Shown: piece after piece, positions 54,378 to 62,477 of the stretch
Position numbering within the stretch: position 1 is the stretch's first letter
Layout of the letters: each line of letters starts with the position of its first letter
Source of the DNA: Motiliproteus sp047633175
Lineage (GTDB): Bacteria > Pseudomonadota > Gammaproteobacteria > Pseudomonadales > Balneatricaceae
DNA: 64,000 bases
NCBI GenBank assembly: GCA_047633175.1
Contig: JBLIEQ010000016.1
Span: 23,171 to 87,170 of the forward strand
Reading direction: 5' to 3'
The notes under the pieces: generated by a model
What the model was told of the DNA's origin: nothing
Seen by the model: the letters and a program-made list of their open reading frames with translations, nothing else
The model's database searches: none
Translations under genes and position numbers: made by a program

Positions 54378-54402
54378 AAACCAGACAAAGACTCTGGTTT
54401 TT
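54376..54402 (-). terminator. Terminator-like hairpin in the ccoN leader (possible attenuator)
   Basis: AAAAACCAGA (54376-54385) and TCTGGTTTTT (54393-54402) form a perfect 10-base stem with a 7-base loop. On the minus strand it is followed by a run of seven T, as in an intrinsic terminator. It lies between the ANR box and ccoN, with no gene seen upstream for it to end. Only three of ten pairs are G-C, so it would be weak. Confidence 0.5.
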
Positions 54403-54546
54403 GCGGCAGCCATAAGAGCGCTTTTCCTGACAATTGTCAACATAATTACGCGCCTTCGATTAAACAAAACGAACTCCAACTAGCATTCAACTAGTTGAGT
54501 TAGCTCTATTTTATATTCACAGCCGGACATTTAACTACTGGTAACA

Positions 54547-54560
54547 TTGATCTATGTCAA
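54547..54560. promoter_or_regulatory. ANR/FNR binding site between ccoN and hemN
   Basis: TTGAT-CTAT-GTCAA matches 9 of 10 consensus positions of TTGAT-N4-ATCAA. It lies about 230-250 bases from both start codons. Both flanking genes are classic ANR/FNR targets, and two FNR-type regulators with the matching recognition residues are encoded nearby. Confidence 0.8.
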
Positions 54561-54781
54561 TGACTACTTAGCCACGCTGTGTCGCAACAATCCTGACTAA
54601 AAAAGTACAGTATAACCTCCGCCACGACCCCGAAAGCCAACCACTGATGCCCGGGTCAACCCACTTAATACACTCCTGGCTATTGGTCTATCACTGTTGC
54701 TGTAACCTGATACTTAGTGTGGTTTAATTAGCACCTACGGCCAAGGCGGCTGATTTATGTAACTATCGGGGTGCAAATACA

Positions 54782-56173
54782 GTGGTACAAGATACTCAGA
54801 TCATATGGGACAGAGAGCTTATCCAACGCTATGACCTCTCTGGCCCCCGCTACACCTCTTACCCCACCGCGATACAGTTCGATCCTGCCTTGAGCCCGGC
54901 TCAGCTGGTCGAGACTGGGCAACAGACCACAGATACCAGCGCACCTCTGTCTCTGTATTTCCATATTCCGTTCTGCACCCATGTCTGTTATTTCTGCGCC
55001 TGCAACAAAGTCATCACCCGCAACAAGAAGCGCGCCGAGCCCTATCTTGCAGAGCTGTACAAAGAGATCGCAACGGTCGCCGACTGGTATTCGAATGAGC
55101 GCATTGTTAATCAGCTGCACTGGGGCGGAGGCACGCCCTCTTTTATCAGTGACGATGAGATGCGCCAGCTGATGGCTCAAACCCGCAAGCACTTCAGGCT
55201 CCGCGACGATGACCTGGGCGACTACTCGATCGAGATAGACCCTCGCGAGGCCGACGCCCAGCGCATGAAGGTAATCCGCGAGCTGGGCTTTAATCGCATC
55301 AGCCTGGGCATTCAGGATATCGAGATCAAAGTTCAGGAGGCGGTCAACCGAGTTCAGCCCATCGAACTGTCCGAGGTGATCATCGACAGTGCCCGGGAGC
55401 TCGGATTTAAATCGATTAACGTCGATCTGATCTACGGCCTGCCACACCAGACCATCGACAGCTTCTCCCGTACCCTCGACAGGATCATCGAGCTCAGCCC
55501 CGACCGCTTATCGATCTTCAACTATGCCCATATGCCCGACCGCTTTCGCTCACAGGCGCATATCAAGGATGAAGACCTGCCTTCACCGGCTGATAAACTG
55601 GTTATTCTTGAAAACACGATCAATCAGCTGATCGAGGCCGGCTATCAATATATCGGCATGGACCACTTTGCCAAGCCCGATGATGAACTAGCGATCGCAC
55701 AACGCGAAGGCCAGCTGCACCGCAATTTTCAGGGCTACAGTACCCACAGCGACTGCGACTTGGTCGCCATGGGGGTTTCTGCGATCAGCCAGATTGGCGA
55801 GGTGTTTTATCAGAATGAACATGATCTTAAGCGCTATCAGACGGTTGTCGCGGATACGGCTCAGGCGATCAAACGAGGCGTTATCCTGACCCTGGACGAC
55901 CGGATTCGGCGTCGCGTTATCACCCAGCTGATCTGCCACTTCATGCTCGATCCCGCACAGATAGAGGCAGAGTTCGATATCAGTTTTGATCTGTATTTCG
56001 CAGCTGAACAGCCGCTACTGCAGCAGTTCACTCAGGATGGTTTGATCCGCTACGATCACCGCCATATCGAAGTCACACCCGCTGGTCGATTATTGATTCG
56101 CAGAATCTGCATGACCTTCGATGCGTATATGCCCAAGCAGCAGGCGGGACGAACCTTCTCGCGTATTATTTAA
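54782..56173 (+). CDS. hemN: Oxygen-independent coproporphyrinogen III oxidase HemN
   Basis: A 463-residue radical SAM enzyme. The cluster motif CTHVCYFC carries Cys65, Cys69 and Cys72, followed by ACNK, which is diagnostic of true HemN rather than HemW. IEIDPRE, GLPHQT and GMDHFAKPDDEL are further HemN blocks. It decarboxylates coproporphyrinogen III without oxygen, supplying heme when O2 is low. The start is a GTG at 54782 (MVQDTQIIWDRELIQRYD). The upstream ANR/FNR box fits microaerobic control. Confidence 0.95.
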   Translation: MVQDTQIIWDRELIQRYDLSGPRYTSYPTAIQFDPALSPAQLVETGQQTTDTSAPLSLYFHIPFCTHVCYFCACNKVITRNKKRAEPYLAELYKEIATVADWYSNERIVNQLHWGGGTPSFISDDEMRQLMAQTRKHFRLRDDDLGDYSIEIDPREADAQRMKVIRELGFNRISLGIQDIEIKVQEAVNRVQPIELSEVIIDSARELGFKSINVDLIYGLPHQTIDSFSRTLDRIIELSPDRLSIFNYAHMPDRFRSQAHIKDEDLPSPADKLVILENTINQLIEAGYQYIGMDHFAKPDDELAIAQREGQLHRNFQGYSTHSDCDLVAMGVSAISQIGEVFYQNEHDLKRYQTVVADTAQAIKRGVILTLDDRIRRRVITQLICHFMLDPAQIEAEFDISFDLYFAAEQPLLQQFTQDGLIRYDHRHIEVTPAGRLLIRRICMTFDAYMPKQQAGRTFSRII

Positions 56174-56469
56174 CCCGTATAGGGCACCCGATTACTCCTG
56201 CGCTCGCCTGATCCTTGCGCCTACAGGATACTGCTCAAGACTCGTCCGTACTCCCCAGTACGGCGTTTGATCGGCAGAATTGCTGTGAAACCAGTTAGCT
56301 GCGTGACCAGCACGGTATGGGGGCGCTATCCGGGCTAACAGCATCCTGAAAAAAAACAGGTCCATCCCTAAGATGGCCCTCATATTGGCTTCAACCCTGC
56401 CGATATATAAGCCATAATGCCCCGATAAATCATTGAATTGAAGTCTCCCGTCTCTGCCAGGAAGTATCT
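56174..56469. other. hemN-anr intergenic region
   Basis: About 295 bases. A 63-codon minus-strand frame (56192-56383) has no family likeness or ribosome binding site and is not called. No FNR-type box or terminator was recognised. The anr promoter should lie in the AT-richer last 80 bases. Confidence 0.45.
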
Positions 56470-57231
56470 ATGACCGTAAAGTCCCACTCGGTCTATAAAG
56501 CCCGCTCAGCCAATGAGTTCAAGTGTAATGACTGTGGCCTGCTGTCTTTATGCCTGCCTTACGCCCTTAAACCCAATGAAGCCGAGCAGTTAGAGAAGCT
56601 CATCGAAAAAAGCCCACCGCTAAAAAAAGGCAGCTACCTCTTTCACCAGGGCGAACCTTTCACGTCCATTTTCGCAGTCCGCGCCGGCACCATTAAAACG
56701 TACATGATCACCAATCAGGGTGAAGAACAGATCAGCGGCTTTTATTTTCCCGGCGACCTGATCGCTCTTAACGCGATCGACATCAATCACTACCCCATTT
56801 CGGCCAAAGTACTGGAAACAACGACTGTCTGCGAAATCCCTTACGAACTACTCGATCGTCTGTCTAATCAGATTCCTGAGCTGCGTCGGCAACTGATCCG
56901 CTCCATGGGTAAGGAGATCAGAGAAGAGCTACAGATGATGATGCTGCTGAGTAAAAAAACAGCTGAAGAGCGCGTAGCCACCTTTCTACTGCAACTCTCG
57001 GATCGCTTTAAGCGCCGGGGTTACTCAGCATCGGTGTTCCGCCTGTCCATGTCCCGTAACGAGATAGGCAACTACCTCGGCTTGGCGGTGGAAACCGTTA
57101 GCCGCATCTTCAGCCGCTTCCAAAAGCAACACCTGATCGGCGTAGAGGGCAAAGAGATCGAAGTGTTAAGCCTCGACGATCTACGCCAGGTTTCCGGCGA
57201 GATCCGCACCTGCGACCACAACGCCGGCTGA
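56470..57231 (+). CDS. anr: FNR/ANR oxygen-sensing transcription regulator
   Basis: A 253-residue FNR-type regulator. CNDCGLLSLC gives Cys19, Cys22 and Cys28; with Cys121 (TTTVCEIPYE) all four [4Fe-4S] ligands are present. A cNMP-like beta-roll and long dimer helix follow. The recognition helix LAVETVSRIFSRF keeps the E..SR residues for TTGAT sites. Under low oxygen it should activate hemN, ccoNOQP and similar genes. Its place after hemN and before apt resembles pseudomonad hemN-anr-apt order. Confidence 0.95.
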   Translation: MTVKSHSVYKARSANEFKCNDCGLLSLCLPYALKPNEAEQLEKLIEKSPPLKKGSYLFHQGEPFTSIFAVRAGTIKTYMITNQGEEQISGFYFPGDLIALNAIDINHYPISAKVLETTTVCEIPYELLDRLSNQIPELRRQLIRSMGKEIREELQMMMLLSKKTAEERVATFLLQLSDRFKRRGYSASVFRLSMSRNEIGNYLGLAVETVSRIFSRFQKQHLIGVEGKEIEVLSLDDLRQVSGEIRTCDHNAG

Positions 57232-57319
57232 ACATCCGCTATACAGCTTCCTGCACACTCTGCCTATACATACTGCCTACAACTCTCTACCTGTAACATA
57301 GCCCTGCTAAGGAATAACC

Positions 57320-57853
57320 ATGTCATACGATGAACTCCATATCCGCTCTGTCATTCGCGCCGTTCCCGACTGGCCGGAGCCAGGCATCGTGTTTCGTGAT
57401 ATCGCACCGCTATTTCTGGATCCCAAAGCATTGCATATGGTTGTTGATGCGTTTACGCAGCGCTATATCGACACCGATATCACCCATATCGCAGCACTCG
57501 ATGCTCGGGGTTTCCTGCTTGGATCCGTGCTCGCCTATACGCTAAACAAACCTCTCATTTTGATTCGAAAGAAGGGGAAATTACCCGGTGACACTCTGTG
57601 TCAGGATTACCAGCTGGAGTACGGCACAGCCTGTGTTGAGATTCAGAAACAGGCCTGTACCGCAGGAGACAGGGTACTGCTGATCGACGACCTCATCGCC
57701 ACCGGCGGCAGCCTGCTTGCCGCCAGCACGCTGATCAAACGACTCGGCGCCGAGATTTATGAGGCCGCAGCAATCGTCGACCTCCCCTTCCTTCAGGGAT
57801 CGACCCGCTTACATGGGGCGGAGATACCCGTGCACTGCCTGATCGCTTACTAG
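57320..57853 (+). CDS. apt: Adenine phosphoribosyltransferase
   Basis: A 177-residue type I phosphoribosyltransferase. IRAVPDWPEPGIVFRDIAPLF is the Apt N-terminal signature, LDARGFLLGSVLAY follows, and the PRPP loop is VLLIDDLIATGGSLLAA. It salvages adenine to AMP. It lies 88 bases after anr, and Pseudomonas shows the same anr-apt neighbourhood. The stop is followed by an imperfect hairpin. Confidence 0.96.
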   Translation: MSYDELHIRSVIRAVPDWPEPGIVFRDIAPLFLDPKALHMVVDAFTQRYIDTDITHIAALDARGFLLGSVLAYTLNKPLILIRKKGKLPGDTLCQDYQLEYGTACVEIQKQACTAGDRVLLIDDLIATGGSLLAASTLIKRLGAEIYEAAAIVDLPFLQGSTRLHGAEIPVHCLIAY

Positions 57854-57868
57854 GAGGCTGACCACAAT

Positions 57869-57897
57869 ACCCGCCGGCGTAACCACGGCCGACGGGT
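57869..57897. terminator. Imperfect hairpin between convergent apt and barrel gene
   Basis: ACCCGCCGGC (57869-57878) pairs with GCCGACGGGT (57888-57897) with one mismatch. There is no T-run on either strand, so terminator function is uncertain. The convergent placement is the main support. Confidence 0.3.
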
Positions 57898-57907
57898 ACA
57901 TCAGCGC

Positions 57908-58447
57908 TCAGATATTAAAACCAAGTTCGAGGGTATAGGCCCAGGCCACCTCATCGAAGGTATTATCGGCATCACGGCCCTGGTCGAAAAACCACTAATA
58001 CTCGATCCGGCCCAGTACATAGGTTTTGGCCAACACGTAATACTTGATCCCGCCTTCGAGTCCCGCGAAGGCATCGTCTTCGACACCATCACCGTAGATG
58101 AAACCCAGGCTGCCGCCCACGAAGGGTTTCGCCTGGTGGGCTCCGAACTGATAGTCGTAGTAGGCGCGAGTGGAGCCATTCCAGAAGTCTTTGTTGATGT
58201 CCGCTCCTTCGATGTCAGCGTAGTTGAGACTCTGCCTGACACCCCATACCGAGTTATCCTGCAGATACCAACCGACCTTAGCCACGGCTCCGAAGTTGCT
58301 CGTGTCAAAATTATGCTCGCTGCTGCCGGATCCTGATAGGGAGAACTCACGGTCAACCGCAGCAGGGCCGAAGAAGTTTTGCTGGGCGCTCGCAGCCATG
58401 GGCAGGGCGCCGAGAACACATAATGAGAGAATCGCTAGCTTGCTCAT
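57908..58447 (-). pseudogene. Outer-membrane beta-barrel protein gene with in-frame TAG
   Basis: From ATG 58447 the frame gives a signal peptide (MSKLAILSLCVLGALPMAASAQ) and a small beta-barrel with alternating strands (VAKVGWYLQ, TRAYYDYQFG, GGSLGFIYGD, VLGRIEY). A TAG at 57995-57997 stops it after 150 residues. The same frame then continues with WFFDQGRD, FDEVAWAYTLELGFNI and ends at TGA 57908-57910, which makes the last two barrel strands. The full product would be 179 residues. CAG to TAG is the simplest explanation. The truncated form lacks the C-terminal strand needed for membrane insertion. Confidence 0.82.
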
Positions 58448-58826
58448 GTCTAATCCTTTAGTGAGAAGTTTCGTCAATAGAACAGCCAACAGGCGCGCTC
58501 TTTGCGTGTTACAGATCCGTTACTAAGCCCAAAAAATATCCGTAGGAGAGGGGCTTTCTTTTGTGGATCAGGCTTTAGCCTGACGATGTTTTTTGCAGAT
58601 TAGCCGTCAAACGCTCCTGTATGAACGGCACTAACTACGTCCCTGTAGCGCGGGCTTCAGCCTGACGATGACAGCGCTTTGCTAGAATCATTGGACTACT
58701 TTACTACCCACAAAGGGCCTTGTCGGTGATCGGTAATTTATTGCCGAGAGGATGTCACTAGCCAGCTAAGGGCTGAATTCGTATACTGTGCCGCCTTCGT
58801 CACCCTGTTGTCAGGATATTTTATAT
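58448..58826. other. Intergenic region with family-2 REP-like repeats
   Basis: A 380-base gap between the divergent barrel and rdgC genes. The middle (58561-58720) is taken up by palindromic repeats, described separately. No gene was found. CAGGA about 10 bases before 58827 is the rdgC ribosome binding site. Confidence 0.6.
58561..58720. repeat. REP-like palindromes, family 2 with a family-1 fragment
   Basis: TCAGGCT-TT-AGCCTGA (58568-58583) is a perfect palindrome preceded by TTGTGGA. A second copy with GGCTTCAGCC (58653-58662) is followed by TGACGATGACAGC, identical to the element at 40.4 kb. At about 58690-58720 TGGACTACTTTACTACCCACAAAG resembles family-1 flanks. Confidence 0.75.
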
Positions 58827-59765
58827 ATGTGGTTCAAGAACCTGGTTTTCTATCGCTTCACCCGTCCCTTTGATCTTGATGCCGAGACCCTGGCTGCACA
58901 GCTTGAACAACACCGCTTCGGCCCCTGCCGTGCCCAAGAGCTGAGCAGTTACGGCTGGACCTCGCCGATGGCAAAACTCAGCGACCAGCCTGTTCATTCC
59001 GGCAACGGCTCACTGCTGATCTGCGCCCAGAAAGAGGACAAACTCCTTCCCGCCTCGGTCATCCGCGACTTTTTAAATGAGCGCGTCGAACTGATCGAGA
59101 CGGAACAGCAGCGCAAGGTACGCAAAAAAGAGAAGGATGAACTCAAGGACGAGATCATCATCGATCTGCTTCCCAAGGCGTTCAGCCGATACCAGCAGAC
59201 CCATGCCTATATCGACCCCAAACTCGGCCTGCTGGTGATCGATGCCAGCAGCGCCAAGCGCGCCGAAGAGCTCTGTGCCTACCTGCGCCAGACCCTGGGT
59301 TCGCTGCCGGTGAGCATCCCCGCCCTGCATCAGGCCCCGACCTCGATCATGACCCGCTGGTTGCTCGAAGAAGAGTCGATGCCGGTCGGTTTCGAGCTGG
59401 GCGATGAGTCTGAGCTTAAAGATCCCAGCGAAAATGGCGCGACCCTGCGTTGCAAGCAGCAGGACCTGCTGGGCGACGAAATGCGCCCCCATCTGGATGC
59501 CGGAAAAATGGCGGTCAAGCTGGCGCTAAGCTGGCGTGATAGCTGTAAGATGATCCTCGGAGAGGACCTGATCCTGCGCCGGCTAAAATTCTCCGAGACG
59601 CTGCTCGATCAAGCCGCCGATGCCGGAGCCGAGGATGCGGCCGCCGCCTTCGATGCCGATTTCTTCCTGATGACGGAGACCCTGGCCAAGCTGATTCCCG
59701 AAGTGCTGGAAGCGCTGGGCGGGGAAAACCAGGACGCCTACCAGTCCGCAATAACATCCAGCTAA
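58827..59765 (+). CDS. rdgC: Recombination-associated protein RdgC
   Basis: A 312-residue protein matching RdgC. The N-terminus at 58827 is MWFKNLVFYRFTRPF, and GWTSPMA and LLPASVIRDFLNERV are family blocks. An earlier ATG adds 13 non-family residues. RdgC forms a ring around duplex DNA and restrains RecA activity. It is followed, 120 bases later, by queE. Confidence 0.95.
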   Translation: MWFKNLVFYRFTRPFDLDAETLAAQLEQHRFGPCRAQELSSYGWTSPMAKLSDQPVHSGNGSLLICAQKEDKLLPASVIRDFLNERVELIETEQQRKVRKKEKDELKDEIIIDLLPKAFSRYQQTHAYIDPKLGLLVIDASSAKRAEELCAYLRQTLGSLPVSIPALHQAPTSIMTRWLLEEESMPVGFELGDESELKDPSENGATLRCKQQDLLGDEMRPHLDAGKMAVKLALSWRDSCKMILGEDLILRRLKFSETLLDQAADAGAEDAAAAFDADFFLMTETLAKLIPEVLEALGGENQDAYQSAITSS

Positions 59766-59885
59766 GCAGCGGGCAGGCCACCGGAGTGGAGATGGCGGCA
59801 TTACACCCCGATGTTGCCGCCCCTCTCCACTTAACCGACATTATTCCGCGCGGCTTTAGCGCCTAACCAATAATTAGCGAATGCG

Positions 59886-60530
59886 ATGTACTCAGTAAAA
59901 GAACTCTTCTACAGCCTTCAAGGCGAAGGCGCGCACGCAGGACGTGCCGCCGTATTCTGTCGTTTTAGCGGCTGCAACCTTTGGTCCGGGCGCGAGCAGG
60001 ATCGCGCCCAGGCCGTCTGCAACTTCTGTGACACCGACTTTGTCGGCACCGACGGTGAACTAGGCGCCAAGTATCTCAATGCCGAACTCTTAGCCGCCGC
60101 CGTACGCAAACTCTGGGACAGCCAGTGTAACGACAGCGAAGGCGCCATACCCTATGTCATCTGTACCGGCGGAGAACCTCTGCTACAGCTCGACAGCGAA
60201 CTGATCACCGCCTTCAAGACCCAGGGCTTCGAAGTCGCCGTAGAGACCAACGGCACCCTGCCGGCGCCGGCAGGGCTGGACTGGATCTGCGTCAGCCCTA
60301 AAAGTAACGCAAAACTCCAGCTCCTCAGTGGCAACGAACTCAAGTTGGTACACCCGCAATCCGGCATCGATCCGGCCCGGTTTAGCGCGCTGAAGTTTGA
60401 TCATTTCTTCCTTCAACCCCTCGACGGCCCTACTGCAAGCCAGAGCCTGGCGGCCTGTCTTGACCATTGCCGCCAGCACCCCCGGTGGCGACTCAGCCTG
60501 CAGACCCACAAGCTGGTCAACATCCCCTAA
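59886..60530 (+). CDS. queE: 7-carboxy-7-deazaguanine synthase QueE
   Basis: A 214-residue radical SAM enzyme. Its cluster motif is the QueE variant Cx14Cx2C, with Cys30, Cys45 and Cys48, instead of the standard Cx3Cx2C. YSLQGEG and ICTGGEPLLQLD are conserved. It makes 7-carboxy-7-deazaguanine in queuosine synthesis. No other que gene is present. The NIF3-like gene follows 30 bases later and may be cotranscribed. Confidence 0.95.
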   Translation: MYSVKELFYSLQGEGAHAGRAAVFCRFSGCNLWSGREQDRAQAVCNFCDTDFVGTDGELGAKYLNAELLAAAVRKLWDSQCNDSEGAIPYVICTGGEPLLQLDSELITAFKTQGFEVAVETNGTLPAPAGLDWICVSPKSNAKLQLLSGNELKLVHPQSGIDPARFSALKFDHFFLQPLDGPTASQSLAACLDHCRQHPRWRLSLQTHKLVNIP

Positions 60531-60560
60531 AACGTAAGCACTAGTGACACGAGAGCGCCC

Positions 60561-60869
60561 ATGTTGAAACTCGAATACTATGTGCCGTACAGCCACCTCG
60601 ACATCACCCAGCAGGCGCTCTTTGCCGCTGGCGCAGGCCAGATCGGTGACTATGCAGAATGTTGCTGGGTTACCGAGGGTCTTGGACAGTTCAGACCACT
60701 AGCAGGCGCAACGCCGTTTATAGGCCAGCAGGGTAGCGTTCAGAAAGAGCCGGAGATGAAGGTGGAGCTGGTATTCAGCCGTGCGTTAAAGCAGGCCGTT
60801 GTGACTGCCCTGAAGCAGAGCCACCCCTACGAAACGCCTGCGTATCAACTGATCAGCGTTGAAACCTGA
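60561..60869 (+). CDS. NIF3/YqfO-like small protein
   Basis: A 102-residue protein resembling the central YqfO-type insert of NIF3 proteins: KLEYYVPYSHLDITQQALFAAGAGQIGDY, then CCWVTEGLGQFRPLAGATPFIG and SHPYETPAY. Stand-alone forms with PII-like folds are common in gammaproteobacteria. Function is unknown. It lies 30 bases downstream of queE. Confidence 0.85.
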   Translation: MLKLEYYVPYSHLDITQQALFAAGAGQIGDYAECCWVTEGLGQFRPLAGATPFIGQQGSVQKEPEMKVELVFSRALKQAVVTALKQSHPYETPAYQLISVET

Positions 60870-60986
60870 GCCGATCCATCCCGGCACCCCTGCCTGGCAC
60901 TCGCACTGACATAAGCACGCGTAATCAACGGCCAACACTGGGCTAAACTTTATCACTCACCCGCGTATCAAGGATGGCGTTAACTC

Positions 60987-61877
60987 ATGCCAGGATCTGG
61001 AAAAACGATCTCGTTAGTCCTGGGCAGTGGCGGCGCTCGCGGCCTGGTTCATATCGGGATTATCAATTACCTGCAAGAAAGCAACTACCGTATCGAGTCC
61101 ATCGTAGGCTGTTCGATGGGCGCCCTGGTCGGGGGTGTCTATGCATTAGGCAAGCTGGATGAATTTACGGACTGGGTTAAGGCGATCTCTACGATAGAGA
61201 TGCTTCGATTGCTGGATTTCTCCTTGGGTCAGGGAGGACTGGTTAAGGGTGACAGGATCATCAATACCCTGGCCGCACTGACAGGCCACAGCCTGATAGA
61301 AGACCTGCCCATCTCCTTTACCGCCGTCGCGGCGGATATCACCAATGAAAAAGAGATATGGATCAGTAAAGGACCCATCTTTGACGCTATCCGGGCATCC
61401 ATCTCCCTGCCGCTGCTGTTTGCTCCCTTTATCCGCAATGGCGTGCAGCTACTCGATGGCGGTATTCTTAACCCGGTACCGATCGCCCCGACGTTCAGGG
61501 ATCATACCGACCTGACCATTGCCGTAAACCTTTCCGGCCCTCCCGATACCGCACTGGGAATCAAAAAGAGAGCCCTTATCACCGATACGGTGCCACAATC
61601 GGCCATGTCGAAGAAGATCGATCGGCTGGTTAATTCAATAACCCCTAGCCCAACAGAAAAAAAGACCCTGGGCATGTACGCTATCGCCTACCAGGCTATC
61701 GATGCCATGCAAGGAACCATCGCCCGCCAAAAGCTCGCGGCCTACCCCCCTGATCTGCTGCTGGAAGTACCGCGAAACCTCTGCGGCACCCTGGAATTTG
61801 ATCGCGCCGAAGAGCTGATCGAATTTGGCTATGCGCTGGCTAAGAAACAGCTGAATGGACTGGAAAACGGTCATTGA
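60987..61877 (+). CDS. Patatin-like phospholipase (RssA-like)
   Basis: A 296-residue patatin. The oxyanion motif is LGSGGARGLVHIG, the nucleophile Ser43 lies in GCSMGAL, and Asp157 in LLDGGILNPVP completes the dyad. It has no signal peptide, so it resembles the cytoplasmic RssA-type family that hydrolyses lipids. It is the last clearly core gene before the accessory region. Confidence 0.92.
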   Translation: MPGSGKTISLVLGSGGARGLVHIGIINYLQESNYRIESIVGCSMGALVGGVYALGKLDEFTDWVKAISTIEMLRLLDFSLGQGGLVKGDRIINTLAALTGHSLIEDLPISFTAVAADITNEKEIWISKGPIFDAIRASISLPLLFAPFIRNGVQLLDGGILNPVPIAPTFRDHTDLTIAVNLSGPPDTALGIKKRALITDTVPQSAMSKKIDRLVNSITPSPTEKKTLGMYAIAYQAIDAMQGTIARQKLAAYPPDLLLEVPRNLCGTLEFDRAEELIEFGYALAKKQLNGLENGH

Positions 61878-62477
61878 AGGCGGGCCGATGACCCACATGC
61901 ATCATTTTTAATACGTGTTTTGTATCAAATATAATGCCTGATTACTCCTAATCATCAGCCATCGAGTCATTGAAAAACCTGGTGTAGAGCGCCTGCACTT
62001 CCAACAGTGGAGACTACTGGAAGTACCAAAATATACCGCGAGGTGGCTTGAAACCCACCGCGCTACCTTTGATGATCGTAACGAGCTGTTGTTAACATGC
62101 CGTAAACAAACTCCAGCTTTGCCAAAGGCATGAGGACACGATAGATCGTCGCTACGTTTCAAGAGATGTTCGGTGCCGATATCTCCCCCAGCCTTATTTC
62201 CAAGATCACCAGTGTGGTGATTGAACAGCTCGTGGAGTGGCAATCCCGACCCTTGGATAGCGTGTATCCCATAGTTTATCTGGACTGTTTGGTCGTCAAG
62301 ATTCGTCAGGATAAACAGGTCATTAACAAGGCGATCTAGGCGTCAATATGGATCACAGTTATCACTTCTTATGAAAAAATTTACTAGGGTCTCACGTGAT
62401 GCTTTTCTTTGCGACAATCAGGTCAACTCTTGTATTTTCAGTCCGTTACCAATAAATAAACTCGCTATTCGAGTACA
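61878..62477. other. Accessory-region intergenic stretch with decayed mobile DNA
   Basis: 600 bases between the patatin and RES genes. It holds the IS256-type fragment (62145-62339). Before it, one plus-strand frame stays open from 61942 to 62133 and contains VERLHFQQWRLLEVPKYTARW; it has no ATG and I cannot name it. The remaining 140 bases after the fragment are AT-rich with nothing recognised. Confidence 0.6.
62145..62339 (+). mobile_element. IS256-family (Mutator) transposase fragment
   Basis: The frame from 62145 gives EMFGADISPSLISKITS, EQLVEWQSRPLD and VYPIVYLDCLVVKIRQDK, matching the central part of IS256-type transposases up to the first catalytic Asp region, then ends at TAG 62337-62339. 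About 64 of some 400 residues remain. No terminal inverted repeats were found. Confidence 0.85.

Larger units (their letters stand above)
54307..54781. other. Divergent ccoN/hemN regulatory region
   Basis: A 475-base gap without a convincing gene. It contains, from the ccoN side: three GGTGCAAA direct repeats, a terminator-like hairpin, an AT-rich stretch with a TATAAA hexamer on the minus strand (54510-54515), the ANR/FNR box and a TATAAC hexamer on the plus strand (54611-54616). A 37-codon minus-strand frame crosses the hairpin but has no ribosome binding site. Confidence 0.6.

Noticed and set aside
54336..54447. 37-codon minus-strand frame (MLTIVRKSALMAAAK start) upstream of ccoN, possible leader peptide
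   Set aside because: No ribosome binding site before its ATG, and its second half is just the translated direct repeats; kept only as a note in the regulatory region.
56192..56383. 63-codon minus-strand frame between hemN and anr
   Set aside because: No family likeness, no ribosome binding site, composition unlike neighbouring genes.
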